Origin: Betaproteobacteria bacterium
Lineage (GTDB): Bacteria > Pseudomonadota > Gammaproteobacteria > Burkholderiales > Rhodocyclaceae
Direction: 5' to 3'
DNA length: 64,000 bases
NCBI GenBank assembly: GCA_016703785.1
Contig: JADJBM010000003.1
Span: 1-64,000 of the forward strand
The translations under genes and the position numbers were made by a program. The notes under the pieces are model-generated. The model saw only the letters and a program-made list of their open reading frames with translations. It ran no database searches and had not been told where the DNA came from. Below are positions 55,367-64,000 of this stretch, piece by piece; the first letter of the stretch is position 1, and the number at the start of each line of letters is the position of its first letter.

Positions 55367-57841
55367 ATGTCGCCATCATTCGACCTCTCCGGCTGGACCC
55401 TCGCCCTTCTGCGCAGGCTGCTCTACGCCTGGGTGCGGACGACCGTCCTGCCCGAGCAGGCCGGTGAGCTCGGCCGCGATTCGCGCCGTCCGGTGTGCTA
55501 CGTGCTGGACGGCCGCCACCTGACCAACCTGCTGGTGCTGCTGCAGGAGGCGCGGCGCGCCGGCCTGCCGCGCCCGCGCGCCGCGCTTGCCGTGGGCGGG
55601 CTGCGGACGCAGCGCGCCTTCTTCTTCCTCGAGCGCGCCCGGCGCATCGCCGCCACGGCCAGGGAGCGCTACGGGCACTCGCCGCTGATGGTCGACCTGG
55701 TGCGTGCGGTCATCGCGGACACGTCGGCCGACGTGCAGATCGTGCCCGTCACCATCCTGTGGGGGCGTGCCCCGGACAAGCAGGACTCCATCCTCAAGGC
55801 GCTGTTCGCGGAAACCTGGCGCGCGCCCGGCCGGTTGCGCCAGATCATCGCCGTGCTGCTGCATGGCCGCCAGGCGCTGGTGCGCTTCGGCGCGCCGCTC
55901 TCGCTGCGCGAGCTGCTGGAGGAGGAATCCGATGAGGCGCGGGCGCTGCGCAAGCTCTCGCGCCTGTTGCGCGTGCACTTTCGCCGCCAGCGCGAGGTTG
56001 CCATCGGACCGGATCTTTCCCACCGCAACACGCAGGTGGACATCCTGCTCGATGCGCCCGCGGTGCGCGCGGCGATGGCTGCCGAGGCGGCAGCCAAACA
56101 GATTTCCGAAGGCGAGGCGCAACGCCGCGCCCGCGCCTTCGCCCTGGAGATCGCCTCCGACTACACCTATGGGGTGGTGCGCGCCTTCGTGCTCTTTCTC
56201 ACCTGGTTGTGGACGCGCCTGTACGACGGCGTCGAAGTGCGCAACTTCGAGGCCGTGACGCGCATCGCGCCGGGGCAGGGCATCGTTTATCTGCCCTGCC
56301 ACCGCAGCCACATCGACTACCTGCTGCTCTCCTACGTCGTCCACGGCCGCGGCCTGACGCCGCCGCATATCGCCGCCGGCGAGAACCTGAACATCCCGAT
56401 CGTCGGGCCGCTGCTGCGGCGCGGCGGCGCCTTCTTCCTGCGGCGCAGCTTCAAGGGCGAGCCGCTCTATGCGGCGGTGTTCCACGAATACCTGCACCTG
56501 ATGATCTCGCGCGGCTTCCCCATCGAATACTTCATCGAGGGCGGCCGCAGCCGCAGCGGGCGCATGCTGGCGCCCAAGGCCGGCATGCTCGGCATGACGA
56601 TCCGCAGCTACCTGCGCGGACAGGAGCGCCCGCTGGTGCTGGTGCCGGTCTACCTCGGCTACGAGAAACTGATCGAGGGGCGGACCTTCCTGGAGGAAAT
56701 GCAGGGCAAGCCGAAGCGCGGCGAATCGCTGTGGGGCCTGCTCGGTGCCTGGCGCCTGCTCAAGCGGGAATTCGGCAAGGCGCATGTGAATTTCGGCGAG
56801 CCGCTGCCGCTGGACGAATTTCTCGACCGGGCGCACCCCGGCTGGCAGGAGGCGAGCGATCCGCGCGCCGAGTGGGTGCGGCCGGTCATTCAGGATGCGG
56901 CCGAGGAACTTGCCCGCCGCATCAACGCGGCGGCCGCCGTGACGCCGATCAACCTGGTGGCGCTGGCGCTGCTGGCCACACCCAAGCATGCGGCCGACGC
57001 CCAGGCGCTGGCGCGCCAGATCGAGCATTACCAGGCGTTGTTGCGCGAGGCGCCGTATGCGGCAGGCGTGGCCGGCTGCGCGTTGTCCGCAGAGGCGTGC
57101 ATCGCCTACGCCGAGCGCCTCGGTTTCATCGAACGGCTGACACATCCGCTCGGCGACCTCGTTCGCGTGTGCGCGTCCGAGGCGGCCCTGCTCGCCTACT
57201 TCCGCAATAATGTGCTGCATCTGTTCGCCCTGCCGTCGCTGATTGCCTGTTTGCTCGGGCGCAACCGCCGACTCGACGCGCGCCGCATGGACGAGGTGGT
57301 GTCCGGCATCTATAGGCTGCTGCGCGCCGAACTGTATCTGCGCGGGCCGCTCGAGGAGCTGCCCGCGGCCATGGGCGCCGCCGTCGCCGCGCTGGAAGCG
57401 CGCAGTCTGCTGCGACGCAACCCGGACAGCGGACGACTCGCTGCACCCGAACCGAACAGCCAGGCATTCGCCGAACTGCTGCTGCTCGGCGAGACGATCC
57501 GGCCTGCCCTGGAGAGGCATTTCCTCACGCTGGCCCTGCTGCAGCGGCATGGTTCGGGCCGGATCACGCGCCGTGCGCTCGAGGAAGCCAGCCACCTGCT
57601 GGCCCAGCGCCTGGCGTTGCTCTATGAGTTCAACGCGCCGGAATTTTCGGAGAAGGCGCTGTTCGCCGGTGTCGTCGCGCAGTTCGTCGATGCGGGTTTC
57701 CTGCGCGAGGACGACACGGGCCTGCTGCATTTCGACGAACGCATTACCGTGCCCGCCGCCCATGCCGAACTGGTGTTGTCCGCCGAAGTGCGCCAGACTA
57801 TCCTGCGCATGGCCAGCGAAATTCTTCCGGAGGAAAAATGA
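55367..57841 (+). CDS. plsB: Glycerol-3-phosphate 1-O-acyltransferase PlsB
   Basis: 824 residues, full length for PlsB. The acyltransferase motif is YLPCHRSHIDYLLLS (H-x4-D, about residue 311), followed by PIVGPLLRRGGAFFLRRS and EYFIEGGRSRSGRMLAPKAG and VLVPVYLGYEK. It makes lysophosphatidic acid from glycerol-3-phosphate in the inner membrane, the first step of phospholipid synthesis. A membrane segment is near AFVLFLTWLWTRLYDG. The start ATG was taken at 55367. DUF1289 overlaps its end by ATGA. Confidence 0.95.
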   Translation: MSPSFDLSGWTLALLRRLLYAWVRTTVLPEQAGELGRDSRRPVCYVLDGRHLTNLLVLLQEARRAGLPRPRAALAVGGLRTQRAFFFLERARRIAATARERYGHSPLMVDLVRAVIADTSADVQIVPVTILWGRAPDKQDSILKALFAETWRAPGRLRQIIAVLLHGRQALVRFGAPLSLRELLEEESDEARALRKLSRLLRVHFRRQREVAIGPDLSHRNTQVDILLDAPAVRAAMAAEAAAKQISEGEAQRRARAFALEIASDYTYGVVRAFVLFLTWLWTRLYDGVEVRNFEAVTRIAPGQGIVYLPCHRSHIDYLLLSYVVHGRGLTPPHIAAGENLNIPIVGPLLRRGGAFFLRRSFKGEPLYAAVFHEYLHLMISRGFPIEYFIEGGRSRSGRMLAPKAGMLGMTIRSYLRGQERPLVLVPVYLGYEKLIEGRTFLEEMQGKPKRGESLWGLLGAWRLLKREFGKAHVNFGEPLPLDEFLDRAHPGWQEASDPRAEWVRPVIQDAAEELARRINAAAAVTPINLVALALLATPKHAADAQALARQIEHYQALLREAPYAAGVAGCALSAEACIAYAERLGFIERLTHPLGDLVRVCASEAALLAYFRNNVLHLFALPSLIACLLGRNRRLDARRMDEVVSGIYRLLRAELYLRGPLEELPAAMGAAVAALEARSLLRRNPDSGRLAAPEPNSQAFAELLLLGETIRPALERHFLTLALLQRHGSGRITRRALEEASHLLAQRLALLYEFNAPEFSEKALFAGVVAQFVDAGFLREDDTGLLHFDERITVPAAHAELVLSAEVRQTILRMASEILPEEK

Positions 57842-58083
57842 AATCACTGACAGCCACGCCGGTGCGCTCGCCCTGCGTCAAGGTGTGCGAGATGGATGAG
57901 GCCATCGGCCTGTGCAAGGGCTGCTTTCGCACCCAGGACGAGCGCGACTGGTGGGTGGCCTATACGGATGCGCAGCAGTTGGAAGTCCTGCGTCGCTGCG
58001 AACAGCGGCGCGAGGTGGTCAAACTGGGCAGCGGAGATCTGGCGCCGAGCATGGGCGAGGTGGTATCAAAGCGCAAGGCGTGA
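57838..58083 (+). CDS. DUF1289 family Cys-rich protein
   Basis: 81 residues. The family pattern is SPCVKVCEMDEAIGLCKGC followed by FRTQDERDWW, with four cysteines that likely bind an iron-sulfur cluster or zinc. The start overlaps the end of plsB (ATGA), so it is coupled to it. The function of DUF1289 proteins is unknown. Confidence 0.93.
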   Translation: MKSLTATPVRSPCVKVCEMDEAIGLCKGCFRTQDERDWWVAYTDAQQLEVLRRCEQRREVVKLGSGDLAPSMGEVVSKRKA

Positions 58084-58110
58084 CGCGGCTGCGACGGAGG
58101 GAGACCGGAG

Positions 58111-58860
58111 ATGGCAGGGCGGGACATCCAGGCAATTCTCGATGCGATCATCGAAGCGCATGGCGGTGCTGATTTCTGGCGCGGCCTGAGTGGCCTCGAC
58201 ATCCAGCTCTCCGCCGCCGGCTTTCTCTTCATGGCCAAGGGCCGCCTGCCACTGCGCCATGCCCGCATGTGGGCCTCGACGAGCGAACCGCGCTTCGTCT
58301 TCTACGACTACCCGCACGCGGGCTGGCGCGGCGAGTGGATCGGCGACGAGGAGGTGCGCATCCTCGATCCGGTCGGAGTCGTCATGGCGAGGCGGACCCG
58401 GCCGCGCGACACCTTCCACGGCCTGCGCCGGCAGTTCCGCTGGGACGCGCTGGATTTTCTCTATTTCGGCGGCTACGCCACCTGGAACTACCTGGTGACG
58501 CCGTTCATCTTCCTTCGCCCGGGTTTTTCCTTCGATTTGTTGCCGCCTGTACAGGGGCCGCAGGGGCAGGTCACGCGCCTGGCCGCAACCTTTCCGCAGG
58601 ACACTCCCACGCACAACCGCCGGCAGGTTTTCCATTTCAACGAGCAGCACCTGCTGACGCGGCTGGACTACACCGCCGAGGTGGTCGGCGGTTGGGCGCG
58701 TGCGGCGCATATTTGCGAGGACTATCGAGACTTTGGCGGACTGAAAGCGCCGACCCGCCGCCGCGTCTGGCCGATGCCCTTCGGCGACAAGCCGCTGGGT
58801 TTTCCGAACCTGGTGGCGCTGGATATCGACGACATTACGCCGCTGCGGGCATCCGACTGA
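58111..58860 (+). CDS. Conserved protein of unknown function, 249 residues
   Basis: Cytoplasmic, no signal peptide. The pattern is a beta-rich protein with segments GLSGLDIQLSAAGFLFMAKG, RFVFYDYPHAGWRGEWIGDE, WDALDFLYFGGYATWNYLVT, NEQHLLTRLDYTAEVVGG, which resemble lipid-binding LolA/START-like folds but are not assignable. A GGAG site precedes the ATG. It follows plsB and DUF1289 on the same strand, 27 bp away. Confidence 0.7.
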   Translation: MAGRDIQAILDAIIEAHGGADFWRGLSGLDIQLSAAGFLFMAKGRLPLRHARMWASTSEPRFVFYDYPHAGWRGEWIGDEEVRILDPVGVVMARRTRPRDTFHGLRRQFRWDALDFLYFGGYATWNYLVTPFIFLRPGFSFDLLPPVQGPQGQVTRLAATFPQDTPTHNRRQVFHFNEQHLLTRLDYTAEVVGGWARAAHICEDYRDFGGLKAPTRRRVWPMPFGDKPLGFPNLVALDIDDITPLRASD

Positions 58861-58951
58861 ACGGCGCACTTGCGCGTTATGCAGAACGGGTTACACTGCG
58901 ATGCCGTCGGAATCGCAGGAACTGGCGGTCATCTCATACCAAGGAGAAGTC

Positions 58952-59137
58952 ATGATTCGCACAATGCTGAAAATGCTTGCCGTGTTCCTGGCGCTTTCGT
59001 TCTCGAACGCCGTGATGACGACATCGGCCCTGGCGGCAAAACCGCAGGGCTGCAAGGAAGGGACGACGAAAATTCCGGGTGACGGACGCCGCTGCAAGTG
59101 CTCGGGCGGTCAGTGGTCCTGCGAGAAGATCAGGTAA
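58952..59137 (+). CDS. Small secreted cysteine-rich peptide
   Basis: 61 residues: a signal peptide (MLKMLAVFLALSFSNAVM) and a mature part of about 30 residues with KPQGCKEGTTKIPGDGRRC, KCSGGQWSC, that is four cysteines able to form two disulfides. AAGGAGAA lies 3 bp before the ATG, so translation is likely. A hairpin terminator follows the stop. Confidence 0.75.
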   Translation: MIRTMLKMLAVFLALSFSNAVMTTSALAAKPQGCKEGTTKIPGDGRRCKCSGGQWSCEKIR

Positions 59138-59146
59138 ATTCTCTTG

Positions 59147-59179
59147 GGTCTGGCGGACGGCTTCGCCGCCCGCCAGACC
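59147..59179. terminator. Bidirectional terminator between the Cys-rich peptide and glnS
   Basis: GGTCTGGCGG (59147-59156) pairs with CCGCCAGACC (59170-59179) around an inner CGGC/GCCG stem with loop TTC. It lies between the convergent stops of the plus-strand peptide and the minus-strand glnS, so it can end both. T runs are weak. Confidence 0.8.
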
Positions 59180-59185
59180 TCCATG

Positions 59186-60997
<1,812 letters not shown>

Positions 60998-61063
60998 GAT
61001 GGGCCGGGCGTTGCAGGTGCGTGTACGCGCCTGAGGAAAACGCCATTTTACCGCGCCGGGCGG

Positions 61064-61157
61064 CGCACCCCAAGAGTACTTCTTCAGAGCGGTTTCACCG
61101 CTCTTCAGGGCGCACCCCAAGAGTACTTCTTCAGAGCGGTTTCACCGCTCTTCAGGG
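61064..61157. repeat. Exact 47-bp tandem duplication between dsbB and glnS
   Basis: Two identical 47-bp units (61064-61110 and 61111-61157), beginning CGCACCCCAAGAGTACTTC and ending CCGCTCTTCAGGG, followed by a third CGCA. Each contains GAGCGGT-TTC-ACCGCTC, a perfect 7-bp hairpin. The second unit overlaps the last codons and stop of dsbB; the extra unit lies between dsbB and glnS. Confidence 0.9.
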
Positions 61158-61630
61158 CGCAAACCAGCGTAGAGGGCGATGCAGGACAGGAGAATGAAGG
61201 CGATCAGCGACAGTTCCGGGATGGACAGGCCGAAGAATGTCCAATCGACCCTGGTGCAGTCGCCGTTGGCCTCGAACATCGCCGGCCACCACTTGGCCAG
61301 CGGCAGGCCGTTGAGGAAGCGCTCTTCCGCGCTGATGCCGCACTCGGCGGCCTGCGGATGGTAGGTGAGATACACCTGCCAGCCGGCGATGGCCGCGCCC
61401 GCGGTGGCCCACAGGTCGAGCAGGCCGAGGTAGAGCCAGCGCGCCGCGCCGGCCGGCTTGTGAAAGGCGGCGATGAGCGCGGTGAGGGCGAAGAGGATGA
61501 AGGCGATGCGCTGCATGACGCACAGCGGGCAGGGCAGCAGGCCGAGTTTTTCCTGCAGGTAGAAGGTGGCAAAGGCGACGAAGGCAAGGCCGCCCGCTCC
61601 GACAACAAAGTGGATGTGGTGGGTTTTCAT
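61142..61630 (-). CDS. dsbB: Disulfide bond formation protein DsbB
   Basis: 162 residues with four membrane helices. The quinone-side CPLC pair is LGLLPCPLCVMQRIAFILF; the second, periplasmic pair is AAECGISAEERF and ANGDCTRVDWTFFG. It reoxidises DsbA with ubiquinone. Its start overlaps the stop of the flavoprotein gene upstream (ATGA), so it is translated together with it. Confidence 0.93.
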   Translation of the reverse strand: MKTHHIHFVVGAGGLAFVAFATFYLQEKLGLLPCPLCVMQRIAFILFALTALIAAFHKPAGAARWLYLGLLDLWATAGAAIAGWQVYLTYHPQAAECGISAEERFLNGLPLAKWWPAMFEANGDCTRVDWTFFGLSIPELSLIAFILLSCIALYAGLRPEER

Positions 61631-62790
61631 GGCGATTCAGACTCGGAACGATGAAGGAGGTTCGCCTCGGTCGGGGTATCCCGGGAAAAACGGGCGATGA
61701 AGGCGCGGTCGATGCGGTCCTTCCAGCGCCACACCCAGCGGCCCTGCCAGGAGAACGGACCCCACGAGGCAATGGCGTGGTGGCCGCCGGTGCCGATGAG
61801 ATAGAGGGCGCGCTGTTGCGGCGCATGGCGCTTGAGCGGCCGCCCCGCCAGCGCCCGCAGCAGGTTGTCCGCCAGCGGCGGGCCGGCGCGCACGGCATAG
61901 ACGCCGGACTTCGGGCGAGGATGGTCGACCATGCTGGCTACGTCGCCGGCGGCAAAGACGTTGGCGTGCGAGGTGGATTGCAGGAAACCGTTGACGCTGA
62001 TGAAGCCGCCCGCGTCGGTGGCCAGCCCGGAGCGTTTGGGCCAGGGCGGCGCAGCGCCGCCGGTGGCGACCAGGTTGAAGTTGCTCTCGATCTCCTCGCC
62101 GGTGTGCAGGATCACGCCGTCGGGAAGGAAGGCCGCCACGGATCGATCCGGATAATACAGAATGCCGCAGGCAGCCAGTTGCGCTTCGAGCCGGCGCCCA
62201 ACCCCGGCCGGATGGCCCGGCAGCAGGCTTGCGCTGGACGAGATCAACTGCAGCACGGCCCTGCCTTCGCGCACATGGCGGCGCAGGCGGCGGCGCAGGG
62301 CGAGGATCAGTTCGACGCCTGCTGCCCCGCCGCCGACGAACGTGATGATGGTGCGCGGCCGCGCCCGCACATGCTCGACGAGGCTGTTGCAGCCCTGGAT
62401 GAAGCGCTCGATGGGGCGCACCGGCAGCGCGTGCTGCGACGCGCCGGGCAGCGCACCCAGGTCGAGGACGGCGCCGGTGTCGATGGACAGCACGTCATAG
62501 TCGAACGCCGCGCCGTCGCTGCAGAAGACGCGCTGTGCGGCTGGGTCGAAGCCGATGGCCGTGGCGCGGCGGTGGGCGACGCCGGCGCGGCGCGCCAGCG
62601 CGTCGACGTGAATGAGGCAGTCGCGCAGGCGGTAATGGCCGGCCAGCCAGCCCGGCAGCATGCCGGAATAGACCTGATGCGGATGGGGCGAGACGAGCAG
62701 TGTCTCAACGCTCGCCAATGGGCGCTGCGCCAGCGCGTCGAGCACATGGACATGACTGTGGCCGCCGCCCAGCAGCACGAGGCGCTTCAT
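61627..62790 (-). CDS. NAD(P)/FAD oxidoreductase, SelD N-terminal type (TIGR03169-like)
   Basis: 387-residue flavoprotein of the pyridine nucleotide-disulfide oxidoreductase fold. N-terminal LVLLGGGHSHVHVLDALAQR, VYSGMLPGWLAGHYRLRDC, FDYDVLSIDTGAVLDLGALP, TFVGGGAAGVELILAL and NVFAAGDVASMVDHPRPKSG are typical. From memory these match the N-terminal domain seen fused to selenophosphate synthetase, here as a separate protein. No selD is in the window. The quinone-reductase-like fold suggests NADH-dependent electron transfer at the membrane. It overlaps dsbB. Confidence 0.8.
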   Translation of the reverse strand: MKRLVLLGGGHSHVHVLDALAQRPLASVETLLVSPHPHQVYSGMLPGWLAGHYRLRDCLIHVDALARRAGVAHRRATAIGFDPAAQRVFCSDGAAFDYDVLSIDTGAVLDLGALPGASQHALPVRPIERFIQGCNSLVEHVRARPRTIITFVGGGAAGVELILALRRRLRRHVREGRAVLQLISSSASLLPGHPAGVGRRLEAQLAACGILYYPDRSVAAFLPDGVILHTGEEIESNFNLVATGGAAPPWPKRSGLATDAGGFISVNGFLQSTSHANVFAAGDVASMVDHPRPKSGVYAVRAGPPLADNLLRALAGRPLKRHAPQQRALYLIGTGGHHAIASWGPFSWQGRWVWRWKDRIDRAFIARFSRDTPTEANLLHRSESESP

Positions 62791-62813
62791 GGTTGCCCGG
62801 CCTCCCCCGAGAT

Positions 62814-63722
62814 TCACCAGCGAAGGATAGCAAAGCGGCCGTCATCCAGGGGTATGACGATGCCCTTGCCGTCCGGCAGGCGGCGGAAGTCGCCGTCCGC
62901 GTGCGCCGGCAGAAGGAAGGCCGCCAGTTCCCTGAAACGGCCGCCGCGAAAGGTGACGACCTTCAGCGCCCTGCGGTCGGCGGAGGGCAGCACGATGTCC
63001 ATGATGCCGTCGCGATCGACATCGGCCAGCGCGGAGAGTCCGATGTCCGTGGCGCCGATGCGGTGGTTGGAAAAGCTGCCGATGCGGCCCTTCTCGACGA
63101 GGTGGTCGCCGGCGACGCCATACACGGCCAGCAGTCCGCCGATGTGCGGCGTGAGCACGGCGATGATCTCCGGCTTGCCGTCGCCATCGACGTCGGCTGC
63201 GCCGACCGGGTTCAGCCAGCGGTTGGGCAGGCCGATCGGTTCGCTCGCCGCCATCATTTCCAGGCGGCCTTTCATGACATGGAAGACGGCGAGCGAAGCG
63301 CCCTTGTCCTGCAGGCTGCGCACGACGACCACCTGCTCGCGGCCATCCGGCATGAGGGAGACGATGCGCGGCGCGAGGTCCTCGAAGACCTCGCCCGGCG
63401 GCAGGCGGTAGGTCAGCGTGGCGCCCGAGCGCAGCGTGACGTTCAGCGCGCCGGCTTCGATGGCATCGCCGAGCACGCCGTGGGTGTAGCGCTCGGTCGG
63501 TTCGGCCAGCCAGGCCAGTGCGATGACCGAAGGGAATCCCCGTGGGATGTCGCGGCCGGCGGTGGCGCGCGAATGCGGCAGGGCGCCCTCCGGAAGCGGT
63601 GGCACAGGTGCTGCCGCCGCTGGCGTGGCGGAAACGATTTCCAGCGTTGGCGCGGCAGCGGCGGGAAGGGCATGCAGCGTGATTGCGGCCAGCAGCGCCG
63701 TGAGCAGTGTCAGGTATTTCAT
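62814..63722 (-). CDS. Exported VCBS/FG-GAP-like beta-propeller protein
   Basis: 302 residues with signal peptide (LTLLTALLAAITLHALPAAA). Repeats containing GAADVDGDGKPEIIAVLTP and ALADVDRDGIMDIVLPSAD are Ca-binding FG-GAP/VCBS blades, and further blades are seen. Likely periplasmic or surface-located with an adhesin or scaffold role; exact function unknown. Its ATG overlaps the stop of the partial glycosyltransferase gene, so it is translated with it. Confidence 0.8.
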   Translation of the reverse strand: MKYLTLLTALLAAITLHALPAAAAPTLEIVSATPAAAAPVPPLPEGALPHSRATAGRDIPRGFPSVIALAWLAEPTERYTHGVLGDAIEAGALNVTLRSGATLTYRLPPGEVFEDLAPRIVSLMPDGREQVVVVRSLQDKGASLAVFHVMKGRLEMMAASEPIGLPNRWLNPVGAADVDGDGKPEIIAVLTPHIGGLLAVYGVAGDHLVEKGRIGSFSNHRIGATDIGLSALADVDRDGIMDIVLPSADRRALKVVTFRGGRFRELAAFLLPAHADGDFRRLPDGKGIVIPLDDGRFAILRW

Positions 63723-64000
63723 GCAGCGGCTCCGGCCGGATGCGAGGGCTCGAGCAGCCCGCTGCCGAGCAGCCGGTCGTAGTCCTCGGCACGGTCCACG
63801 TCCCACAGCGGAGTCGGCTCGGCCCAGCGCCAGCCAAGCCGCTGCAGCCGTTCGCGCGTCTGCGCCATGACGCGCGGCGTGCCCCAGTCGACGCCGTCGA
63901 ACAGTTCCGGCGCAGTGCGCTGCAGGGCGATGAGGACGTAGCCGCCGTCCTCCGCCGGCCAGACGACGGCATCGTGGTCGTCGAGCAGGGCGGCGGCCTG
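63719..64000 (-). CDS. TIGR04282-type glycosyltransferase, 5' end beyond window
   Basis: The last 93 residues of a protein whose start lies past the right edge. The C-terminal part reads PAEDGGYVLIALQRTAPELF, DGVDWGTPRVMAQTRERL, WAEPTPLWDVDRAEDYDRLL. This matches, from memory, DUF2064/TIGR04282-type transferases, which are found with radical-SAM and selenium or arsenosugar genes. No start codon is inside the window. The stop overlaps the start of the VCBS protein (ATGA). Confidence 0.75.
   Translation of the reverse strand, partial: QAAALLDDHDAVVWPAEDGGYVLIALQRTAPELFDGVDWGTPRVMAQTRERLQRLGWRWAEPTPLWDVDRAEDYDRLLGSGLLEPSHPAGAAA

Noticed and set aside
55376..57847. Long minus-strand frame of 823 codons opposite plsB
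   Set aside because: It has no stop because of high GC in the third codon position of plsB; its translation is low-complexity and rich in Arg, Gln, His and Glu.

Overview
The window is GC-rich chromosomal DNA of a betaproteobacterium, most likely in or near the Rhodocyclales. This is inferred from the gene set (PlsB, GlnS, DadA, PpdK, a double-length UvrA, a Lys/Ala-tailed SWIB protein, DUF1289, a stand-alone SelD-type flavoprotein) and from the rRNA sequence; genus is not decidable from sequence reading alone. No phage, plasmid, transposase or CRISPR array was seen.

Layout. 1-3540: end of an rRNA operon (23S, 5S, terminator); the 23S gene is about 300 nt longer than usual because helices 25 and 45 both carry large insertions. 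3589-8735: alcohol dehydrogenase and Y-family polymerase (both with broken frames), a secreted protein, D-amino-acid dehydrogenase, MsrA and an FKBP prolyl isomerase. 8849-12029: a phosphate block (DUF47/PhoU-like protein, Pit transporter, PhoD). 12069-13674: MBL-fold hydrolase and a histone-like SWIB protein. 13736-25347: mostly minus-strand genes, including poorly known proteins, an S24-type protein, an iron-sulfur flavoprotein reductase, a COG2403-type GTPase, an amidohydrolase, a deleted crotonase, an Old Yellow Enzyme homologue, a transglutaminase-like protein, GNAT and PaiB-like proteins. 25308-33327: a PAS sensor kinase, an orphan NosD-like protein, two TPM-domain proteins, DUF924, an M23 peptidase and a Tat-exported aldo/keto reductase. 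33324-38823: a tandem (double) UvrA. 38918-45697: ferritin-like, Sel1-repeat, GST, pyruvate phosphate dikinase and small envelope proteins. 45401-53962: a tight minus-strand cluster with EptA, two YejM-like membrane sulfatase-fold proteins, a methyltransferase and a two-component system, which looks like a self-regulated envelope/lipid A modification locus. 54063-60997: VOC protein, hemolysin III family protein, PlsB, DUF1289 and GlnS. 61142-64000: DsbB, a SelD-N-terminal-type flavoprotein, a VCBS-like secreted protein and a partial TIGR04282-type glycosyltransferase in one overlapping run.

Two themes affect interpretation. First, about ten genes contain frameshifts or a stop although the protein on both sides is well conserved. 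Several of the breaks are single-base changes in short G or C runs, so many may be sequence errors rather than true pseudogenes. Second, envelope biology dominates: lipid A phosphoethanolamine transfer, sulfatase-fold membrane proteins, phospholipid synthesis (PlsB), disulfide formation (DsbB), a murein-hydrolase-type M23 protein and several secreted proteins of unknown function.
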